NCBI RefSeq assembly: GCF_000423545.1
Contig: NZ_AUIE01000009.1
Location: 62,001-126,000 of the forward strand
Length of the DNA: 64,000 bases
Direction of reading: 5' to 3'
Source of the DNA: Metapseudomonas resinovorans DSM 21078
GTDB lineage: Bacteria > Pseudomonadota > Gammaproteobacteria > Pseudomonadales > Pseudomonadaceae
Below the pieces are notes generated by a model, which was not told the origin of the DNA, made no database searches, and saw nothing but the letters and a program-made list of their open reading frames with translations. This document shows positions 1 through 8,199 of the stretch, in pieces; position 1 is the stretch's first letter, and each line of letters begins with the position of its first letter. The position numbers and the translations under genes were made by a program.

Positions 1-415
1 CGGTCGCCACTTCATCGCCCCCAGTGCCGCCCAGCGCGCCACCATCGAAGACAACTACCGGCAGATTCTCGGCACCCTGGTGGTGTCCAACTACATCTGC
101 AACAGCCAGAACATCTGCGAAGGCGAACAGGCCTTCTGGATCGAAGCCGACGACCTGGTCCACGTGTGCCGGCCGTTCTGGGAACTGTCGCCGACCTGCC
201 GCGCCATCATCCTCATCCACGAAGGTGCCCACGATGTCGGCATCGGCGTGGCCGGGGCGCACCCGCCAAACCGTGGCAGCGCGCAGTACCCCACGGGCAA
301 CACGGCCGCCCCAGCCGGCCAGACCACCGCGGGCCGCATGGATAATCCGGATGCCTACGCCTTCTTTGCCGCGCACATCTGGCGCGATACCGACACCGGC
401 AGATCCTGCTTCTAG
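1..415 (+). CDS. Aspzincin (M35-like) metallopeptidase, C-terminal part
   Basis: The frame is open from the second base of the window to a TAG at 413-415, so only about the last 137 residues are visible and the true start is outside. They hold a zincin motif HEGAH (nt 218-232) and, some 40 residues later, NPDAYAFFA. This is the layout of the M35/lysine-specific metallo-endopeptidase (aspzincin) group, where a downstream Asp is the third zinc ligand. Several Cys residues (YICNSQNIC, HVCRPFW, SPTC) suggest disulfides and export. The gene ends 9 bp before a DUF4157 gene, a pairing known from secreted toxin and contractile-injection cargo loci. Whether it is a toxin domain or a processing protease cannot be told without its N-terminus. 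Confidence 0.7.
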   Translation, partial: GRHFIAPSAAQRATIEDNYRQILGTLVVSNYICNSQNICEGEQAFWIEADDLVHVCRPFWELSPTCRAIILIHEGAHDVGIGVAGAHPPNRGSAQYPTGNTAAPAGQTTAGRMDNPDAYAFFAAHIWRDTDTGRSCF

Positions 416-424
416 GCGGTTACC

Positions 425-1996
425 GTGATGAAGAGCCCAGCCAGCCTTCTCCAGGCCAGGCCACGCCAACCGGGCACAGACAGCCACGCCCCGGCGCCGG
501 TGTTGTCCAGGTCCCCCCTCGCGTCGGGGCCGTCCTCCTGCGCCTGCGGGGGGGGTTGTCCGCGCTGCCAGCCCAAGTCCCGCCTCAAGGTCGGCGCACG
601 CGAAGATGCCGCCGAGCGCGAGGCCGACGCCATGGCCGACCAGGTGATGGGGACGCCCAGCGGCACAGTCAGCACCGGCCCGCAGGGCGACGACCGCCCC
701 AAGGTGCGCCTGCAGCCGTCGGCCTTGGGCGGTGGGGCCGAGCGCCCGGCCCCGGCCAGCGTGGATGCGGCGCTGAATGCCTCCGGGCAGCCGCTCGACC
801 GCACCACTCGCGCCTACTTCGAGCCGCGCTTCGGGCACGACTTCTCCGGCGTCCGCGTGCATACCGACATGGCCGCTCAACGCTCGGCGCGAGAGGTCAA
901 TGCCCATGCCTATACGGTCGGCCAGGACATCGTTTTCGATGCCGGACAATTCGCCCCGGCATCCCGCGAAGGCCAGCACCTGCTGGCCCATGAGCTGACC
1001 CATGTGGTGCAACAGCGCGGTACCGCTGGCGCGGTCCTGCGTCGCGATCCCGGCGACGAGGAACTCACGCCCGAGATCGTCGGCCAGGAGCCCGGCCTGC
1101 TGCTTTGCTTCGCCCTGTGCGAACTCGGCGTGCCGCCGGCCATCTGGCGGGACATCACCGAGATGTTCCTCGGCGCTGTCTGGGAGGAATACCGGGAAAG
1201 CTATGGCCGGGCGCGGGGGAACGCACGATTCCGTACCTTCCAGAATGCTTTCCGGAGCTACTCGGTCCTGAACTCGGTCAAGACCATCCTCGGTTTCGTC
1301 GTCCATGGACGCGTTGGTTTCATCCCGATCCGCACGGCGTCGGGTCGTGCGGCACAACAGGCGCTGTTGCGTTTCCTGATTGCCCGAGGCGCCACCGAGG
1401 CGGGTGTGATCGCCGCCGAACAACTGGTGCGCCGCATCGCCATTGCCATCGAAGTGGCCATCGCCGCGGGTTGTGGCGCCTTCTGTTCAGTACGCAGCTA
1501 CGCCTTGTTGATGCGCGACCTGGCCGACCAGATGGCGGCAGGGTTGGTAGCCGTGGCTGAAGGCATGGAAAGCCTTGGCGGCATCGTCAGCGGCCTGGCC
1601 ACAGCAATCCTGGTGCGCCCGGTCCTCTACGCCGAAACCCTGCTGGAAGTGTCCAACTGGAACCTCAGCCACATGCCCGCCGGAGCACGCGCCGACACCA
1701 TCGCCCTCGGCCTGTACTTCAGCAGCGTGATCGAGGGCGAGGATTTCGACACCCTGATCGCCTCCCACGCCCGCCCCATCAGCAGCTACCCCACCGCCGC
1801 CAGCCTGGTGCGCGAAGTGATCGCCGAGATCAACCGCGACCGCGTCATCACCGAAGAGCCCCCGCTCGACACCGAGTCCCTGGTCAACGGCAACCCCGCC
1901 GCTTTCTTCAGCCTGCTGGCGGAACAGGGATACCTCGACTTCGAAGAAGACCCCGAGCAACTGGTCGACGCAATGCTCGAAGGGCCCTCTCCCTAG
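425..1996 (+). CDS. DUF4157-domain protein, putative secreted toxin or eCIS cargo
   Basis: A 523-residue protein starting at GTG 425 (an ATG follows immediately), with AGGCGG upstream. Residues 39-48 carry a four-Cys knuckle (CACGGGCPRC), followed by an AEREAD segment typical of the N-terminus of DUF4157 proteins. Residues 117-198 are the DUF4157 domain: FGHDFSGVRVHTD, AYTVGQDIVF and the zincin-like HELTH (189-193). From about residue 205 onward the protein is Ala-rich, with hydrophobic stretches around 310-350 and 380-400, and I recognise no family. DUF4157 proteins are often cargo or toxins of extracellular contractile injection systems; that role here is inference, since no injection-system structural gene is visible. 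The upstream metallopeptidase is probably co-transcribed. Confidence 0.75.
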   Translation: MMKSPASLLQARPRQPGTDSHAPAPVLSRSPLASGPSSCACGGGCPRCQPKSRLKVGAREDAAEREADAMADQVMGTPSGTVSTGPQGDDRPKVRLQPSALGGGAERPAPASVDAALNASGQPLDRTTRAYFEPRFGHDFSGVRVHTDMAAQRSAREVNAHAYTVGQDIVFDAGQFAPASREGQHLLAHELTHVVQQRGTAGAVLRRDPGDEELTPEIVGQEPGLLLCFALCELGVPPAIWRDITEMFLGAVWEEYRESYGRARGNARFRTFQNAFRSYSVLNSVKTILGFVVHGRVGFIPIRTASGRAAQQALLRFLIARGATEAGVIAAEQLVRRIAIAIEVAIAAGCGAFCSVRSYALLMRDLADQMAAGLVAVAEGMESLGGIVSGLATAILVRPVLYAETLLEVSNWNLSHMPAGARADTIALGLYFSSVIEGEDFDTLIASHARPISSYPTAASLVREVIAEINRDRVITEEPPLDTESLVNGNPAAFFSLLAEQGYLDFEEDPEQLVDAMLEGPSP

Positions 1997-2071
1997 CGTT
2001 TCGCTGGGGGGCGAGCTCTTTCACCAGGCCTGCCCCTGCCAGACGCGGACGGCAGACCTTCGGCCTGCATG

Positions 2072-2093
2072 GCGATTGAAATCGCCCCTACAG
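2072..2093. repeat. Dispersed palindrome copy
   Basis: GCGATTGAAATCGCCCCTAC lies between the convergent ends of the DUF4157 gene and the LysR gene. Its arms GCGATT/AATCGC pair around GA. It belongs to the repeat family described at 4695-4714. Confidence 0.55.
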
Positions 2094-2109
2094 GTTTCCT
2101 GGTCCTGAA

Positions 2110-3015
2110 TCAGCACGTCACCCGCTCATTAGCCCGGGTCATCTCCTCCACCAGGAAATCGATGAAGGCCCGTGTCTTCTGTGGCAGGCGGCGCCCCGAG
2201 GGGTAGACGGCGTTGATGCTGATGGGCGGTGCCTGCCATTCGCAGAGCACCGCCACCAGTCGCCCCGCCGCCAGGGCCTCGTCGACGATGAAGCTCGGCA
2301 GCAGGGCGATGCCCATGCCGGCCTCCGCGACCTGAGCGAGGAAGTCGCCGTTGTTGGCCTGCAGTGGACCGTTCAATTGCACGCGGCGGGTTTCCTCGCC
2401 GTTGCTGAGCGCCAGGCTGACACCGCTCTGCAGGTAGCCGTACCCGAGGAAGGCATGGCTGGCGAGTTCCTCCGGCAACTGCGGCACGCCGGCCCGTTCC
2501 AGGTAGGCCGGTGAAGCCACCAGGTAACGCGGTGCCGGCGCAATGGTGCGGGCGACCATGGAGGAGTCCGCCAAGCTGGCGATGCGGATGGTCACATCGA
2601 AGCCGCCGCGCACCGGATCCACCTGCTGGTCGCTGAGCACCAGTTGCAGTTCGATCTGCGGATGCCGTTCATGGAAGAGCGGGATCAGCGGTCCCAGCTT
2701 GCGCAGCCCGAAGGACATGGGCGCGTTCACCCGCAACACCCCTCGCAGCTCCCCCACCCCATCGCGCGCACGTTGCTCGGCCTCGTCCAGGGCTGCCAGC
2801 AGGTCCCGCGCCGACTCGAAGTATTCCGCCCCCGCCTCCGTCAGATGCAGGCTACGCGTCGTGCGCACCAGCAACTGCACACCGATCGCCTCCTCCAGCG
2901 CCTGCACCTGCTTGCTCACGGTGGAGCGCGGTACGTCCAACGCCCGCGCCGCCGCCGCAAAGCCGTTGCTGCGCACGGTTTCGACAAAGGCGCGCATGCA
3001 CTCGACCCTGTCCAT
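2110..3015 (-). CDS. LysR-family transcriptional regulator
   Basis: 301 residues from ATG 3015, chosen because GGAG sits 6 nt upstream; an in-frame ATG at 3048 would add 11 unusual residues. The N-terminal winged helix shows the LysR pattern: FVETVRSNGFAAAARAL, then PRSTVSKQVQALE and GVQLLVRTTRSLHLTEAG. The effector-binding domain fills the rest (RVNAPMSFG, DVTIRIASL, GIALLPSFIV). It belongs to the CrgA/AaeR-like subgroup common in Pseudomonas. It is divergent from the YcaC-like hydrolase gene at 3173, the usual LysR target arrangement, so it probably controls that gene. The effector is unknown. Confidence 0.9.
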   Translation of the reverse strand: MDRVECMRAFVETVRSNGFAAAARALDVPRSTVSKQVQALEEAIGVQLLVRTTRSLHLTEAGAEYFESARDLLAALDEAEQRARDGVGELRGVLRVNAPMSFGLRKLGPLIPLFHERHPQIELQLVLSDQQVDPVRGGFDVTIRIASLADSSMVARTIAPAPRYLVASPAYLERAGVPQLPEELASHAFLGYGYLQSGVSLALSNGEETRRVQLNGPLQANNGDFLAQVAEAGMGIALLPSFIVDEALAAGRLVAVLCEWQAPPISINAVYPSGRRLPQKTRAFIDFLVEEMTRANERVTC

Positions 3016-3172
3016 CAGTGTCTCCAATTCAGAATCAATGAAGTTCAATTATGCCTAATTGTTTCTCTTAATGGGCGCGATCAGAATTCATCCCACGTCG
3101 GAACCAAACAGCCTCACGAACGAGGCACCGGCCAGGAAGCAATCAGACAACCCACGCTCCAGGAGAAATGCC

Positions 3173-3817
3173 ATGTCCATCCGCGAACTGCTGAACCCGA
3201 CCAATTCCGCACTGATCCTGATCGACCACCAGCCGCAAATGGCCTTTGGCGTGCAGTCCATCGACCGCCAGCAACTGAAGAACAACACCGTGGCCCTGGC
3301 CAAGAGCGCCAAGATCTTCAACGTGCCGACCATCCTCACCAGCGTCGAAACCGAAAGCTTCAGCGGCTACATCTGGCCAGAACTGCTGGGCGTGTTCCCG
3401 GGCCAGCAGCCCATCGAACGCACCTCGATGAACTCCTGGGAAGACGACAAGTTCGTCGCCGCCGTGAAGGCAACCGGCCGCAAGAAACTGATCATGGCCG
3501 CCCTCTGGACTGAAGTCTGCCTGACCTTCCCCGCCCTGGAAGCCATCGAAGCCGGCTACGAGGTCTACATTGTCACCGACGCTTCCGGCGGCACCTCCAA
3601 GGAAGCCCATGACATGTCGGTGCAACGCATGATCCAGGCCGGCGCCATTCCGGTGACCTGGCAGCAGGTCCTGCTCGAGTACCAGCGCGACTGGTCGAAG
3701 AAGGAAACCTACGACGCCGTGATCGGCCTGGTGCAGGAGCACAGCGGCGCCTACGGCATGGGCGTGGACTACGCCTACACCCTGGTGCACAAGGCGCCCC
3801 AGCGCCAAGTGAACTAA
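3173..3817 (+). CDS. YcaC-like isochorismatase-family hydrolase (copy 1)
   Basis: 214 residues from ATG 3173, preceded by AGGAG. The isochorismatase-fold cysteine hydrolase signature is visible: Asp in LILIDHQP near residue 18, Lys in the ATGRKKLIMA strand, and the catalytic Cys in WTEVCLTFPALEA. YcaC proteins form ring-shaped oligomers; their physiological substrate is not settled (amide, nitrile or isochorismate-like compounds have been suggested). It is divergent from the LysR gene ending at 2110 and ends in a strong terminator. Two relatives lie 3-4 kb downstream (6733 and 7475). This copy differs most, with WPELLG in place of the GPNGPL(I/V)PE stretch shared by the other two. Confidence 0.85.
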   Translation: MSIRELLNPTNSALILIDHQPQMAFGVQSIDRQQLKNNTVALAKSAKIFNVPTILTSVETESFSGYIWPELLGVFPGQQPIERTSMNSWEDDKFVAAVKATGRKKLIMAALWTEVCLTFPALEAIEAGYEVYIVTDASGGTSKEAHDMSVQRMIQAGAIPVTWQQVLLEYQRDWSKKETYDAVIGLVQEHSGAYGMGVDYAYTLVHKAPQRQVN

Positions 3818-3826
3818 GCCCCGGCA

Positions 3827-3859
3827 GGCCGGAGGCGCCCAGCGCCTCCGGCCTTCTTC
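3827..3859 (+). terminator. Rho-independent terminator after YcaC copy 1
   Basis: A 12-bp perfect stem, GGCCGGAGGCGC (3827-3838) with GCGCCTCCGGCC (3842-3853), a 3-nt loop, then TTCTTC. It lies 10 bp beyond the stop codon and separates this gene from the ABM-domain gene. Confidence 0.85.
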
Positions 3860-3884
3860 ATCGCCTTGCACGGAGCACCTCACC

Positions 3885-4442
3885 ATGACCACCGACGACA
3901 TCGTCACCCTGCTGATCCGCCATCGGGTCAAGGAAGGCCGGGAACAGGAATACGAAGGCTGGCTGCGCCGCATCATCGGCATCGCCCAGGGCTACCCCGG
4001 CCACCTCGGTATCGACGTGGTGCGGGATCGGAAAGACGGCCTGCATCTGTTCACCTGCGTCCTGCGCTTCGCCAGTACCGCTCAACTCCAGGCCTGGCTG
4101 GATTCCACCGACCGTAGCAGCCTGATCGAGGAGGTCAGCCACCTGCTGGCCGATGGCGACCAGGTGGAGATCAACCCAGAGCGCGAATTCTGGTTTACCC
4201 CGGAAAACGCCGACGCGCCGCAACCGCCGCGCTGGAAGCAGGCCTGCGTGACCTTCCTGGTGATCCTGCCGCTGGCCCTGCTGGTGCCGCTGCTCTGGCA
4301 GCCGTTGTTCAAACTGCAGCCCTGGTTGACCGGCTACGTCGCGAGCAACGTGGTGATCACGGCCAGCATCGTGCTGCTGGTGGTCTACTTCTTCATGCCT
4401 CCGGTGACGCGTTTCTTCGCCGGCTGGTTGAACCAACGCTGA
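3885..4442 (+). CDS. Antibiotic biosynthesis monooxygenase (ABM) domain membrane protein
   Basis: 185 residues. Residues 1-100 form a dimeric alpha/beta-barrel ABM-type domain (VTLLIRHRVKEGREQEYEGWLR, split here only by its helix, then YPGHLGIDVVR and LHLFTCVLRF). The C-terminal part has two transmembrane helices (about 113-133 and 143-165) and a basic tail, giving a membrane-anchored ABM protein of the type found near quinone or oxidative-stress genes. An enzymatic role is unproven: ABM domains act as heme degraders, quinone monooxygenases or simple binding modules. It follows a terminator and so probably has its own promoter. Confidence 0.7.
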   Translation: MTTDDIVTLLIRHRVKEGREQEYEGWLRRIIGIAQGYPGHLGIDVVRDRKDGLHLFTCVLRFASTAQLQAWLDSTDRSSLIEEVSHLLADGDQVEINPEREFWFTPENADAPQPPRWKQACVTFLVILPLALLVPLLWQPLFKLQPWLTGYVASNVVITASIVLLVVYFFMPPVTRFFAGWLNQR

Positions 4443-4535
4443 CATCGGGAGGGTTTCATAGGCGAGCGAACATCCACGTTCGTAGAACGTGGACTTGCCG
4501 ATGGCCCCCCTCGGATGCAGCCGGGCTAATGACGT

Positions 4536-4600
4536 GTAGGAGCGAGCCTGCTCGCGAAATATCCTGCTCGGACTGTTCGCGAGCAAGCTCGCTCCTACAG
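4536..4600. repeat. REP pair (Pseudomonas-type BIME)
   Basis: Two inverted copies, GTAGGAGCGAGCCTGCTCGC (4536-4555) and its inverse TTCGCGAGCAAGCTCGCTCC (from 4576), separated by about 20 bp. This is the common REP palindrome of Pseudomonas genomes. It sits between the ends of the ABM gene and the LysR gene, a typical convergent intergenic position. Confidence 0.85.
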
Positions 4601-4694
4601 ACAATCCGACTTCATCCTGTAAATCAGGCATTTCGATCGTCACAGGCAGAGCCGATGACTCATGACCACGCCCTAAGGACGTGGTTTCCCACGT

Positions 4695-4714
4695 TCGAAT
4701 GAATTCGCCCCACA
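4695..4714. repeat. Dispersed palindrome, GCGAATGAATTCGCCCC(T)ACAG family
   Basis: The sequence CGAATGAATTCGCCCCACAG contains a short GAAT/ATTC palindrome followed by CGCCCC-ACAG. Related copies are at 2072-2093, 25605-25626, 27400-27445 (inverted pair) and 51109-51131. All are intergenic, so this is a second dispersed repeat family distinct from the REP elements. Confidence 0.6.
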
Positions 4715-4740
4715 GGAAGAGCCGTTCGCACCCCACAGCC

Positions 4741-5646
4741 TCACCTGATCCCACTCTCCTTGAACGCCTCCGCCAAGAAGTCGATCAGGGTCCGCACCGA
4801 GGGCAACAGCCCACGCCGGGACGGAAACGCGGCATGCACGATGCCGGTCCTGGGTACCCAGTCCGGGGTCACCTCTATCAGTTTGCCGCTGGCCAGCCCA
4901 TCCCGTGCCACCACCCAGGGAATATGCACCACGCCCACCCCCGCCTCGGCTGCCTGGCGCAGCACCAGCAGGTCATCCGTAACCAGCCGGGGATGATGGC
5001 GCACGGCGGCGCTCGCCCCGTCCGGGCCGTCCAGTTGCCAGGTGTACTCGCGCAATGCAGCGCCCCAATGCAGGCTCGGCAGGCCGGCCAGATCCGCTGG
5101 CACCAACTGCTGCGGCAGGCCTTCCAGCAGGGTCGGAGCGGCCACCAGACACTGGGTGCTATTGGCCAGCACCTTCATCACCAGATCGGTGTCGTCCAGA
5201 GGCGGGAAGCGCACCCGCAGGGCGATGTCGATGCCTTCCTGGATCAGGTCCACCTGGCGGTTGGTGCTCTCGATATGCAACTCCACCAACGGGTACTCCA
5301 CCATGAAGCGCGTCAGCATCGGCCCCACCCAGAAGTCCAGCAGCGCCGTGGGGCAGCTGATCCGCACCACGCCCTGGGGTTCGGAGCGGTTGCGCTCGAT
5401 CACCTCGGCGGCGCCTTCCGCTTCCACCATCATCGCCACGCAATGGCGGTAATACTCCTGGCCGATCTCGGTGACCGAGAAATGCCGTGTCGAGCGCTGG
5501 ATCAACCTCACGCCCAGCCGCTCTTCAAGGTTGGCGATGCGCCGGCTCAGCTTGGACTTGGGCATGTCCAGCGCCCGCCCGGCCGGGGCAAAACCGCCGT
5601 GTTCCACCACCTGGGCGAAGTAGTAGAGGTCGTTGAGGTCTTCCAC
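4741..5646 (-). CDS. LysR-family transcriptional regulator
   Basis: 301 residues from GTG 5646; GGAG lies 7 nt upstream and no ATG fits the family start. The winged helix is clear: DLYYFAQVVEHGGFAPAGRA, PKSKLSRRIANLEE, GVRLIQRSTRHFSVTEIG. The ligand-binding domain follows (RISCPTALLDFWVGP, IDIALRVRF, GVGVVHIPW). Close relatives in Pseudomonas lie next to pirin genes. Here it is divergent from the pirin gene at 5746 with a 99-bp shared promoter region, so it is the likely regulator of pirin. Such regulators have been tied to oxidative or electrophile stress in related species; that is family knowledge, not visible here. Confidence 0.9.
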   Translation of the reverse strand: MEDLNDLYYFAQVVEHGGFAPAGRALDMPKSKLSRRIANLEERLGVRLIQRSTRHFSVTEIGQEYYRHCVAMMVEAEGAAEVIERNRSEPQGVVRISCPTALLDFWVGPMLTRFMVEYPLVELHIESTNRQVDLIQEGIDIALRVRFPPLDDTDLVMKVLANSTQCLVAAPTLLEGLPQQLVPADLAGLPSLHWGAALREYTWQLDGPDGASAAVRHHPRLVTDDLLVLRQAAEAGVGVVHIPWVVARDGLASGKLIEVTPDWVPRTGIVHAAFPSRRGLLPSVRTLIDFLAEAFKESGIR

Positions 5647-5745
5647 CAGCGTTCTCCAAATAGGACTCTGAGAGCAATTTAGCCCGACTACCGGAGTCAG
5701 TGTTGCAGTTTCAAGATGTGCCCCATGCACGTCAGGAGGCACACC

Positions 5746-6612
5746 ATGAAAAAGATCCGTGGCATCTACACCAGCCCCAGGCCCCATTGGGTGGGTGACG
5801 GTTTTCCGGTTCGCACGCTGTTTTCCTACGACAGCCTGGGCAAGCACATCAGCCCGTTCCTGCTGCTGGACTACGCCGGTCCCGCCGAGTTCGCCCCAGC
5901 TGATCGTCCACGCGGCGTCGGCCAGCATCCGCACCGGGGTTTCGAGACCGTGACCATCGTCTACCGGGGCGAACTGGAACACCGGGACTCCACCGGTGCC
6001 GGCGGACTGATCGGCCCCGGCGACGTGCAGTGGATGACGGCGGCCTCGGGCATCCTCCACGAGGAGTTCCACTCCGAAGCCTTCACCCGCAGTGGCGGCA
6101 CCCTGGAAATGGTCCAGCTCTGGGTCAACCTGCCGGCCCGCGACAAGCTGGCAGCCCCCGGCTACCAGACCCTCCTCGACGCTGAAATTCCCCACCTGCC
6201 ATTACCCGACGCTGCCGGCAGCCTGCGCCTGATTGCCGGCGAGTTCTCCGGCAAGCGCGGGCCGGCACGCACCTTCACGGAAATGGATGTCTGGGACATC
6301 CGCCTGAACCGTGGCAGGCCGGTCAACCTGGGCCTCCGGCCCGGCCGCAACACTGCCCTGGTGGTGCTGCGCGGCGCCCTGCTGGTGAACGGCGAAGAAT
6401 TGGTGCGCGAAGGGCAACTGGCGCTGTTCGAACCCGCTGGCGACGAACTGCTGCTGGAGGCCAACGACCAGGCCCTGGTACTGCTGCTTTCCAGCGAGCC
6501 CATCGACGAGCCGATCGTCGGTTACGGCCCCTTCGTGATGAACAGCGAAAGCGAGATTCGCCAAGCGATCCAGGACTTCCAGAGCGGCCGTTTCGGCCAC
6601 ATGGACGACTGA
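5746..6612 (+). CDS. Pirin family protein (cupin, quercetinase-like)
   Basis: 288 residues from ATG 5746 with a perfect AGGAGG upstream. The N-terminal cupin has HPHRGFETVTIVYRG and, further on, SGILHEEFHSE, supplying the three His and one Glu that bind the metal in pirins. A C-terminal pirin cupin follows (about 180-280, GPARTFTEMDVWDIRLN). Bacterial pirins are iron proteins reported as quercetin 2,3-dioxygenases or as modulators of metabolic enzymes; the substrate here is unknown. It is divergent from a LysR gene and is followed after 120 bp by two YcaC-type hydrolases on the same strand. Confidence 0.9.
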   Translation: MKKIRGIYTSPRPHWVGDGFPVRTLFSYDSLGKHISPFLLLDYAGPAEFAPADRPRGVGQHPHRGFETVTIVYRGELEHRDSTGAGGLIGPGDVQWMTAASGILHEEFHSEAFTRSGGTLEMVQLWVNLPARDKLAAPGYQTLLDAEIPHLPLPDAAGSLRLIAGEFSGKRGPARTFTEMDVWDIRLNRGRPVNLGLRPGRNTALVVLRGALLVNGEELVREGQLALFEPAGDELLLEANDQALVLLLSSEPIDEPIVGYGPFVMNSESEIRQAIQDFQSGRFGHMDD

Positions 6613-6732
6613 CGGTCACACACCGGGCCGGGCGCTTGCCTAGTCTGGACAATCCCCCACGACGGAAACGTGGGCCGGCGGGCAACCGCTTCGGCCAGGA
6701 CGGCCATCACCCTGAAAAAGAGGTAAGACGCC

Positions 6733-7419
6733 ATGAGCAACTTCGCCCAAATCGCCAACTTCAACGGACAGATTCCGAGAATCGACCCCGATGATGCCGC
6801 GATGCTGCTGATCGACCATCAGAGTGGGCTGTTCCAGACGGTCAAGGACATGCCCATGACCGAGCTGCGGGCCAATGCCATCACCCTGGCGAAGGTCGCC
6901 ACCCTGGCCAGGATGCCAGTCATCACCACCGCTTCGGTGCCCCAGGGCCCGAACGGCCCCTTGATCCCGGAGATCCACGAAGCCGCGCCCCACGCCCAGT
7001 ACGTGGCGCGCAAGGGCGAGATCAACGCCTGGGACAATCCCGAGTTCGTCGCCGCCGTAGAGAAAACCGGCCGCAAGACCCTGATCATCGCCGGCACCAT
7101 CACCAGCGTATGCATGGCCTTCCCCAGCATCAGCGCGGTGAACGCCGGCTACCGAGTGTTCGCTGTCATCGACGCGTCAGGGACCTACTCGAAGATGGCC
7201 CAGGAGATCACCCTGGCGCGCGTCGTCCAGGCCGGTGTGGTGCCGATGGACACCGCGGCCGTCTGCTCCGAAGTGCAACGAACCTGGAACCGTTCGGATG
7301 CGGCCCAGTGGGCCGAAGCCTACAGCCATGTATTCCCGCACTACCAACTGCTGATCGAGAGCTACATGAAGGCTCAGCAGGTGGCCAAGGACAACGAAGT
7401 GCTGGATTCGCAACGCTGA
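6733..7419 (+). CDS. YcaC-like isochorismatase-family hydrolase (copy 2)
   Basis: 228 residues. The cysteine-hydrolase residues are in place: Asp in MLLIDHQSG, Lys in [12 protein letters not shown], and Cys in [11 protein letters not shown]. It shares with copy 3 the stretch GPNGPL(I/V)PE and the INAWDN segment. The N-terminus is about 15 residues longer than in copy 3 and the tail is polar. AAAGAGG lies just upstream of the ATG. Copy 3 follows after 55 bp on the same strand, so the two are probably one transcript, possibly with pirin. The substrate is unknown. Confidence 0.85.
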   Translation: MSNFAQIANFNGQIPRIDPDDAAMLLIDHQSGLFQTVKDMPMTELRANAITLAKVATLARMPVITTASVPQGPNGPLIPEIHEAAPHAQYVARKGEINAWDNPEFVAAVEKTGRKTLIIAGTITSVCMAFPSISAVNAGYRVFAVIDASGTYSKMAQEITLARVVQAGVVPMDTAAVCSEVQRTWNRSDAAQWAEAYSHVFPHYQLLIESYMKAQQVAKDNEVLDSQR

Positions 7420-7474
7420 CCCCCGCTGTCCACCTCTCGAAGGCGGACGACCAATCGAAGCAAGGAGAACCACC

Positions 7475-8098
7475 ATGTCTTTCCAATACAAACGCCTGGA
7501 CAAGAACGACGCCGCAGTACTGCTGGTCGATCATCAGACCGGCCTGCTCTCGCTGGTACGGGACATCGATCCCGACAAGTTCAAGAACAACGTGCTGGCC
7601 CTGGGCGACCTGGCCAAGTACTTCAAGCTGCCGACTATCCTCACTACCAGTTTCGAGACCGGCCCCAACGGCCCGCTGGTGCCTGAGCTGAAAGAGCAGT
7701 TCCCCGATGCGCCCTACATCGCCCGCCCCGGCAACATCAATGCCTGGGACAACGAAGACTTCGTCAAGGCGGTGAAGGCCACCGGCAAGAAGCAGTTGAT
7801 CATCGCCGGGGTGGTGACCGAGGTCTGCGTGGCCTTCCCGGCATTGTCGGCCCTTGAAGAAGGCTTCGACGTATTCGTCGTCGCCGACGCGTCCGGCACC
7901 TTCAACGAAGTCACCCGTGACGCTGCCTGGCGCCGAATGGAAGCTGCCGGGGCGCAATTGATGACCTGGTTCGGCGTGGCCTGCGAGCTGCACCGCGACT
8001 GGCGCAACGACATCGAAGGCCTCGGTACCCTGTTCTCCAACCACATTCCCGACTATCGCAACCTGATCACCAGCTACAGCACCCTCACCGCCAAGTGA
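7475..8098 (+). CDS. YcaC-like isochorismatase-family hydrolase (copy 3)
   Basis: 207 residues, close to E. coli YcaC in length. The triad is visible as Asp in VLLVDHQTG, Lys in KATGKKQLIIAG, and Cys in VTEVCVAFPAL; a cis-peptide-bearing Val-(T/S)-x-V-C turn is typical of the family. AAGGAG is 8 nt before the ATG. It is the nearest of the three local paralogues to canonical YcaC. It is followed 100 bp later by a K+/H+ antiporter gene. The function is unsettled across the family. Confidence 0.88.
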   Translation: MSFQYKRLDKNDAAVLLVDHQTGLLSLVRDIDPDKFKNNVLALGDLAKYFKLPTILTTSFETGPNGPLVPELKEQFPDAPYIARPGNINAWDNEDFVKAVKATGKKQLIIAGVVTEVCVAFPALSALEEGFDVFVVADASGTFNEVTRDAAWRRMEAAGAQLMTWFGVACELHRDWRNDIEGLGTLFSNHIPDYRNLITSYSTLTAK

Positions 8099-8199
8099 GC
8101 CATACAGGGGCCGCGTCGTATCGGCGCGGTTCCCTGCCCGGATGCGCGCCCCTGCTCTAAGATGTCGCCCCCCACGAGCACCACACAAAGGAGTGACAC

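Noticed and set aside
4681-5682. A 333-codon plus-strand frame opposite the second LysR gene
   Set aside because: His/Gln-rich shadow; the minus strand has a complete LysR protein and a good GTG start.
6640-6650. CTAGTCTGGAC before YcaC copy 2 as another cluster operator
   Set aside because: The 3-bp spacer and the CGGACG half are missing.
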